From contig JAEZWM010000094.1 in NCBI GenBank assembly GCA_023443025.1, forward strand, positions 1 through 17,720: a DNA stretch of 17,720 nt. The letters run 5' to 3'. The DNA is from Bacillota bacterium. GTDB lineage: Bacteria; Bacillota; Clostridia; Tissierellales; Peptoniphilaceae. The notes under the pieces are model-generated. The model was given only the letters and a program-made list of their open reading frames with translations. It was not told the origin of the DNA and made no database searches. Position 1 is the stretch's first letter, and each line of letters begins with the position of its first letter. The position numbers and the translations under genes are program-made. Shown here in pieces: positions 12,817-17,720 of the stretch.

Positions 12817-15225
12817 TTAAGCTATCTCTATTAAATTACCTCCAAGTTCCTTAGCAGTTTCAGGATTACATGTAGTAAATAAAATCTGATTATCTGCTGC
12901 AAAATCTTTTAGGATGCTGATCGTTGCCTCTCTACGCTCAATGTCGAGGTCGTTTAAAATATCATCTAACACAATAAAACTATTATCGCTGAATAAGTTC
13001 TCTAGTAGAGAAAGTCTCAGTGCAAGTGCAATACTGTCTCTTGTGCCTTTGGATAAATGCTTATATCCTATTATACTATTATCCTTAACAAATTCTACAT
13101 TTAATTGATTGCCCAGCTTACTTATTTTTACTGAATCACGTAAAATTTTACTTAAATACTTTTCCATGGATGCAAAAAGCCCGGCCATCGGATTTGACTC
13201 CATATCATTTTTAGTTTCATAGAATGCTTCTTTTATCCTTTCAAGTGTTTTGTAATGATTTAGAAGTCTTATAAACTCATTCTCTTTATCTATCTGTTCT
13301 CTTTTTAGCTCTTGAAAGGAAACTTCCGGAAGTTTAGATTCAGCATTATTATAGTGGATTTTAAGTTGATTTTCTAACCCAGTCAATTCATCAAACTTTA
13401 AACTGACTCGTCTTGCCTCATTAAAAAAATCGTCTGAAGATTCATACCTTTCCGGTAACTTTTTAAGTGTAGATATCTCATCTTCTTTTATTTGAATACT
13501 TATCATTGTATCTGACAGCATCTTAAAAGCTTCTTCATTGGAGATATACTTTTCTTGGTACGTATTCAAATCCTTATTTATAACTATGTTTTCAAATTCT
13601 AATTTACGTATCTCTTTATCTATCCTTAATAAGGTTTGATCAATCTCCTCCTTAGGTCGCAAAACATTGACCTCTTCTATCTTTTCAATTTCTTGTCGTA
13701 GATTCTCAACGTTTAAGTCTCCGATTATGAGTTTTTCTTGTGATTTTAAAAATCTATGCTGATTTTCTAGTTCATTTTTTTCCCTGAGTTTAACTTTAGC
13801 ATTATCAAGTGATTCCACATCCATAGCTTTATAGATTTCCTGAAGTTTTGTTCTATACTCTCTGTTTTGCGCCGTAATTGCGTCCACATCCAGCTCTTTT
13901 AAGTTTACTTCGAATTCTAAGGTATTATCAATACAGAGCTTCAAATAGCCGCCGGAATCAAATCTCTCATTGTTCTCAAAACTTATATCTTCACCCACTG
14001 CATTTTGTATTTTTATATCTAAACTATCATCCAATATGCTAAGTTTAGCAACCAGCTGTGACGCTGTTAATTTACCGTTGTTAATTAGAATCTGTCTTTC
14101 GTAAGTTTCAGCTTCTTCTATCAGCTCCGATTTTATTTTTAATAGCGGTTCCAGATTAGAGCTGTTTTCACTTTGTGCAATTTGATTTGCTTCGTATTTA
14201 TTTAAAATCGATGCGATTTCTCTTCTTCTTTTTTCACTTTCAATTTTTTCTAATTCAGTCTTGTGGTTTTTCTCTTCTATTTTATACTTTTCTAATAGTT
14301 CTGTATCGGTTTTCTTTTTCTGTTCTAATGCCGGCCATTTCATTAAAACTTCTTTGATTTCATTTTCTTTTTTTCTTAATTCTTTTAGGTCTCTTTCAAT
14401 TTCTGATCTTTTTCTTATGTCTTCTGAAGATTCATCAAAGAACTTCTTTTTCTCGAAAAGTTCTTTTAAACGTTTGGAAACACCGTTTAGCTCTATTGAA
14501 ATTTTCTCAAACTCATCCTCATGTTTACGAGCTAAGATCATCTCGTTCTTTAAAATTTCTTTATCATAATAAGCCTTGAGTATTAAGCCAACTCCCTTTA
14601 CATATGGATTGCTTATTCCCCTATTATTTTTAGGTCTATTTGACTGAATGTCCCAGTTGCCGGTTAAGCTTTCAATTTCATTAATGATACTTTTTTCAAG
14701 TCCGTCTATTGAGACCCCATCCAGTTCCATAACGGTTCTAGATAAAAAATTTACAACATCTTTTTTTATATTATCCTCATTAAATATAGTTAATAATGGG
14801 TTTGCGTATTTCTGTGATGAAAATAATATATACTTGTATGTTGCCGGTCCAAACTCAAATAATTGTCTTAAGTACTTGTTAATTTTTTCTTGATCCTGTA
14901 GAGTTTTTCCTTGCTCGTTCATTAGCTGAGCATATGTATTTGCTCCCCAGGATTTTTCTATTTCAAATTCATGACCTTTAACTTCGAATAATAATGAGCT
15001 ATCTATGGTGTCGGTTGCATCTATTGGAAAATAAGTTTCTATAAAATCTTTATCACTACTTTTATGGAGTTTAGCATTTTTAAAAAGAGTGTTATAAATT
15101 GCATCGATGATGGTGGATTTTCCGGCTTCATTTTTACCATAGAGTACATTCATACCGTCTTTAAAGGTATATTCTCTATCTTTTAACCCTGCAAAATTCT
15201 TTGTGCTGAATTTTTTAAGTTTCAT
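12817..15225 (-). CDS. SbcC/YhaN-like AAA ATPase with long coiled coil
   Basis: This 802-residue SMC/Rad50-type ATPase has Walker A GKNEAGKS at residues 30-37 near the N-terminus. The two ATPase halves are separated by heptad-rich, Glu/Lys-rich coiled-coil segments (about 220-660). The C-terminal half has the ABC signature LSKGTRDSIALALR (724-737) and Walker B FIVLDDILNDLD (750-761). There is no CxxC zinc hook in the middle, unlike SbcC and Rad50, which fits the YhaN branch. It should pair with the nuclease encoded directly upstream to process DNA ends. The start codon follows the SbcD-like stop with no gap, and GAGGTG lies 5 nt upstream inside that gene, so the subunits are translationally coupled. 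It is shorter than B. subtilis YhaN. Confidence 0.88.
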   Translation of the reverse strand: MKLKKFSTKNFAGLKDREYTFKDGMNVLYGKNEAGKSTIIDAIYNTLFKNAKLHKSSDKDFIETYFPIDATDTIDSSLLFEVKGHEFEIEKSWGANTYAQLMNEQGKTLQDQEKINKYLRQLFEFGPATYKYILFSSQKYANPLLTIFNEDNIKKDVVNFLSRTVMELDGVSIDGLEKSIINEIESLTGNWDIQSNRPKNNRGISNPYVKGVGLILKAYYDKEILKNEMILARKHEDEFEKISIELNGVSKRLKELFEKKKFFDESSEDIRKRSEIERDLKELRKKENEIKEVLMKWPALEQKKKTDTELLEKYKIEEKNHKTELEKIESEKRRREIASILNKYEANQIAQSENSSNLEPLLKIKSELIEEAETYERQILINNGKLTASQLVAKLSILDDSLDIKIQNAVGEDISFENNERFDSGGYLKLCIDNTLEFEVNLKELDVDAITAQNREYRTKLQEIYKAMDVESLDNAKVKLREKNELENQHRFLKSQEKLIIGDLNVENLRQEIEKIEEVNVLRPKEEIDQTLLRIDKEIRKLEFENIVINKDLNTYQEKYISNEEAFKMLSDTMISIQIKEDEISTLKKLPERYESSDDFFNEARRVSLKFDELTGLENQLKIHYNNAESKLPEVSFQELKREQIDKENEFIRLLNHYKTLERIKEAFYETKNDMESNPMAGLFASMEKYLSKILRDSVKISKLGNQLNVEFVKDNSIIGYKHLSKGTRDSIALALRLSLLENLFSDNSFIVLDDILNDLDIERREATISILKDFAADNQILFTTCNPETAKELGGNLIEIA

Positions 15226-16341
15226 CTAAACACCTCTTCGATTACTTTCTACCAATTCAAAAGCTAGTTGAAGTGCTTCCTCATCACTACTTATCTTGTT
15301 TAGTAGCATATGTGGAAACGAGCCTTCTATAAAGTATTCTCCAATCTCCTCTTTTGTTAGTCTAATCCTAAGCTGATCGTCAATTACCTCAAGAAATGCT
15401 ACTTGCTGTTCTAGTTTGTTATAAACCTCGTTTTTTCTTTCAAATGTATCCTTATCTATCATTCCGGATATCCTGATCCTTAGGAGTTTATTTGAATTTT
15501 CGTTCTTGGGGAATTTTGATAGTAATTCTTCTAAATCCTCGATAGAATTTACCAACACTCTTGAGTCTTCGAACCGATATTGACCGCTGAGATATCTACT
15601 CGAATTGATATTTTTTGATTCATCTATTTCTATTATAAAACCTGATCCTTCAAATCTATAGTCCATTCCATCCGGTTCATGCGTACCGGCATTGAAGATT
15701 CTATCTTCCCCTGCTAATCCATCTTCAGGATATGGAACATGGGTATGCCCTAAAAGCCATACATCCATAGGTATTGATACGAGTTCTGATCTGGACATAT
15801 AAAAGTAGTTTCCTGCTAAATCCGGTGACAGACCTTCTATAGCCCCATGAGCAATTCCTATATTTATTACATTTTTATCTATTTCAGCTTTTTTAATCCA
15901 GTTTAAATTATTGGCCTCCGAGTGTTTGCTATGACAATGTGCAGGATAAACCATGGCATTGATACCAAAACCGGAAAGATCATATGGTCTAAACTCATTC
16001 AAAAGTATCATTTCATCAGACATATGATTATAAAAACTCTTCCATAGCTTTTCATTTCCACTATAATAGTCATGGTTTCCCGGAAGTACCAGAACTGCCG
16101 CCCCATTGAATTTCTTTAGCTCAGATACTGCTTCAACTATCAACTTTTCAGATATATTTAAACTATTAAACAAATCGCCGGCAACCACAAAGAGATCTGT
16201 CGAATGTGCATTAGCGAAGTCAACCATGTTTCTAATGCTGCTCATCCTTGCATCTATCAATTTCCCTCTTATATTATTAGGATATTTTTTAAAACTCATA
16301 CCCAAATGATTATCCGAAGTATGGAATATTTTTATACTCAT
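15226..16341 (-). CDS. SbcD/YhaO-like metallophosphoesterase (Mre11-type nuclease)
   Basis: This 371-residue calcineurin-like phosphoesterase carries all Mre11 motifs: TSDNHLG (Asp10, His12), VAGDLF (Asp56), LPGNHD (Asn89, His90), IAHGAIEG and LLGHTHVP. The C-terminal region is variable, as in partner-binding domains of this group. It is expected to be a Mn2+-dependent DNA nuclease working with the SbcC-like ATPase encoded next, in the cytosol or on the nucleoid. The ATG overlaps the TGA of the HAD gene by 4 nt, with a GGAGG site 4 nt before the start. Compared with SbcD it lacks obvious extra domains and fits the YhaO group better. Exo- versus endonuclease activity is not predictable. Confidence 0.88.
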   Translation of the reverse strand: MSIKIFHTSDNHLGMSFKKYPNNIRGKLIDARMSSIRNMVDFANAHSTDLFVVAGDLFNSLNISEKLIVEAVSELKKFNGAAVLVLPGNHDYYSGNEKLWKSFYNHMSDEMILLNEFRPYDLSGFGINAMVYPAHCHSKHSEANNLNWIKKAEIDKNVINIGIAHGAIEGLSPDLAGNYFYMSRSELVSIPMDVWLLGHTHVPYPEDGLAGEDRIFNAGTHEPDGMDYRFEGSGFIIEIDESKNINSSRYLSGQYRFEDSRVLVNSIEDLEELLSKFPKNENSNKLLRIRISGMIDKDTFERKNEVYNKLEQQVAFLEVIDDQLRIRLTKEEIGEYFIEGSFPHMLLNKISSDEEALQLAFELVESNRRGV

Positions 16342-17021
16342 TTTACCTCCAGTAGTTCAAGTAAATCGGTCAGTTTGTCTATATTATATTTTGCCATATC
16401 TGATTTTTGTCCATGTGGATTGAAATAAACTGCATCAATTCCTGAGTTTACAGCTCCTTTTATATCAGAAGTCATCGAATCCCCTATCATTAGCAATTCA
16501 GTAGTCTTACTTGGTTTTATCCTATTAACAATTTCTTCAAAATATCTAACATCCGGTTTACTATAGCCAATCTCTTCGGATATAAAATAGTCTTTGAATA
16601 ATGGATGTAGTCCGGTTGTTTTAAATCTATTCACCTGAATATCGTAGAAGCCATTACTGGCTACATAAAGATCATAATGCTCGTAAAGCTCACTCAATAC
16701 TTCAGGTGCGTCAGAAATCATATGCTCCTGTCTTGAAAGTTGCTCTAAAAAGAAGTTTGCCATATGTTCAGGATTACTGTCGTGTTTAAGAACATCTAAA
16801 AGCATTCTAAATCTCTGTACCTTGAGATAATCCATGCTAATTCTACCGCCCTCTAGGTCTTCCCATATTCGTTTACTAACCTCATGAAAATGATGCCTTC
16901 CAAGTTCGAAATTTTTTATTCCAAATTTAGAAAAAAGCTCTCTTAAAGCCTGTTCCTCAGATGATGTAAAGTCAAGTATTGTGTTATCTGCATCAAATAA
17001 CAGGTATTTATATTGATTCAT
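16338..17021 (-). CDS. HAD-family hydrolase, YjjG/YfnB-type nucleotidase
   Basis: This 227-residue haloacid dehalogenase-fold phosphatase has motif I LLFDADNTILDF with Asp10 and Asp12. Motif II is YVASNGF, the catalytic lysine lies in EEIGYSKPD, and motif IV is MIGDSMTSDI. The DADNTxLDF start and the helical cap match YjjG/YfnB pyrimidine 5'-nucleotidases, which remove non-canonical or excess nucleotides. Substrate assignment is tentative because HAD specificity is broad. A TTG at 17042 is in frame, but the ATG at 17021 has AGGAG 7 nt upstream and gives the normal short N-terminus, so it is chosen. It lies 38 nt after the glycosyltransferase gene and overlaps the nuclease gene by 4 nt. Confidence 0.85.
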   Translation of the reverse strand: MNQYKYLLFDADNTILDFTSSEEQALRELFSKFGIKNFELGRHHFHEVSKRIWEDLEGGRISMDYLKVQRFRMLLDVLKHDSNPEHMANFFLEQLSRQEHMISDAPEVLSELYEHYDLYVASNGFYDIQVNRFKTTGLHPLFKDYFISEEIGYSKPDVRYFEEIVNRIKPSKTTELLMIGDSMTSDIKGAVNSGIDAVYFNPHGQKSDMAKYNIDKLTDLLELLEVK

Positions 17022-17059
17022 TGCTTTGCTCCTATACTTCAATTCTAAAATAAGCTGAA

Positions 17060-17720
17060 TTATACCTTCAGCTCATTTACGACTTGTTCTGCTCTTGCAG
17101 TCCAAGTATGATTTACTTTAATTTCTTCTATCTGCTTAATTTTCTCATCCAAAACATTAGGATTCATTTCTATATCTTCGAGTATCTTTCTGATAGAGAT
17201 TTTATCGTATTCCACACTAAATCCAATTTTATTTTCATCCACGAAGTCTGCAGTTGCTGTACCTTTTGAAGTTAGTATGGGAAGATTGTTTCCCATGTAT
17301 TCAAATAGCTTATAAGGAACTGCAAAATCACGATATTCATTAGGTTCCAAGCAAAGCACACCTAAGTTTGACTTATCCATTTCTCTTTTAAGTTCATCAC
17401 CCGACAGATGTACTACAGAAATGTTTTTATTAAGACTGGGATAACTGTTTTTATAAGCGTTCCACTCGTTCTCTCTACAGCATATAGTAAGCTCGATACT
17501 CTCAAGTTCATTGACTGTCTCAACAAATTTTCTTAGATCATAGAGACCGCCTATCCCTCCCACGTAAATCATCTTTACTCCTGATATTTGTTTATTATAA
17601 TTAACGGACAAGGGATACCCGGGAGGAAGTGCTTTCGAAATAACTCTAAGCTCTTTAGGTAGATATTTCGCCATTGCCATACTTGGTAAGTATAGGATAT
17701 CCAAATACTTAACATACTCT
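17060..17720 (-). CDS. Glycosyltransferase, GT4-like C-terminal half (partial, N-terminus beyond window)
   Basis: The reading frame is open to the right edge, so the N-terminal acceptor domain is missing. The visible 219 or so residues form the nucleotide-sugar-binding half of a GT-B glycosyltransferase. KMIYVGGIGGLYDL starts the domain, ISVVHLSGDELKREM is the middle strand-helix, and LEPNEYRDFAVPYKLFEYMG with NLPILTSKG is the donor-binding EX7E-like region. A C-terminal helix ends in NHTWTARAEQVV, typical of family 4. TTG 17702-17704 is an internal codon, not a start. The donor sugar and product (surface polysaccharide, glycolipid or protein glycan) cannot be told. It is probably co-transcribed with the downstream HAD gene, 38 nt away. 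Confidence 0.82.
   Translation of the reverse strand, partial: EYVKYLDILYLPSMAMAKYLPKELRVISKALPPGYPLSVNYNKQISGVKMIYVGGIGGLYDLRKFVETVNELESIELTICCRENEWNAYKNSYPSLNKNISVVHLSGDELKREMDKSNLGVLCLEPNEYRDFAVPYKLFEYMGNNLPILTSKGTATADFVDENKIGFSVEYDKISIRKILEDIEMNPNVLDEKIKQIEEIKVNHTWTARAEQVVNELKV

Noticed and set aside
13100..14600. Zinc hook in the SbcC-like coiled coil
   Set aside because: No CxxC motif occurs in the translated coiled-coil region; the only cysteines there are isolated.
17022..17042. TTG start at 17042 for the HAD gene
   Set aside because: AGGAG lies inside this stretch and is correctly spaced for ATG 17021, which also gives the normal family N-terminus.
1..17720. CRISPR array, insertion sequence, prophage or tRNA gene
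   Set aside because: No regularly spaced repeats, transposase or integrase-like ORFs, flanking direct repeats, or cloverleaf-like sequences with TTCGA-type loops were seen on either strand.

Overview
The window is AT-rich DNA with strong AGGAGG-type ribosome binding sites, some TTG starts, short intergenic gaps and hairpin/T-run terminators. The gene content includes a complete lipoprotein barnase, citrate lyase with class II fumarase, a YhaO/YhaN-like SbcCD pair and a HI0933-family flavoprotein. Together these suggest a fermentative low-GC Bacillota, probably Clostridia or Tissierellia. This is inferred from protein style, not from a marker gene. No tRNA, rRNA, CRISPR array, transposase or phage gene was seen.

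Layout. (1) Positions 1-2831, minus strand: a tight three-gene operon of HI0933/BaiN-type flavoprotein, SAF-domain oxidoreductase and a free methionine-(R)-sulfoxide reductase cut by the left edge. (2) 2832-3126: a non-coding gap with a candidate plus-strand structured RNA (13-bp closing stem, T-box-like sequence, C-rich loop) that shares a terminator with the convergent gene. (3) 3127-4668, minus: a stand-alone MurE-like Mur ligase with altered motifs, starting at TTG. (4) 4812-5664, plus: glutaredoxin and a DUF924 protein, each with its own terminator. (5) 5857-10318, plus: citrate lyase citD-citE-citF with overlapping genes, then a PaaI-type thioesterase and fumarase. (6) 10499-11290, minus: a two-domain rhodanese with its own promoter. 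(7) 11417-17720, minus: an apparent seven-gene operon of glycosyltransferase (partial), HAD nucleotidase-like phosphatase, SbcD-like nuclease, SbcC-like ATPase, small alarmone-hydrolase-like HD protein, lipoprotein barnase and barstar, ending in a hairpin terminator.

How the genes work together. Citrate lyase splits citrate to acetate and oxaloacetate. Fumarase can carry four-carbon acids (malate/fumarate) onward, but the activation genes citC, citG and citX are not in the window. The most distinctive part is the end of the long minus-strand operon. There an RNase with every barnase catalytic residue is predicted to be membrane-anchored outside the cell and is translationally coupled to an upstream ppGpp-hydrolase-like protein. 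It is followed 13 nt later by its cytosolic inhibitor barstar, which has a near-ideal ribosome binding site. Linkage to a DNA-end-processing nuclease pair makes this the best candidate for an undescribed functional module. The co-function of these genes is an inference from gene order only.
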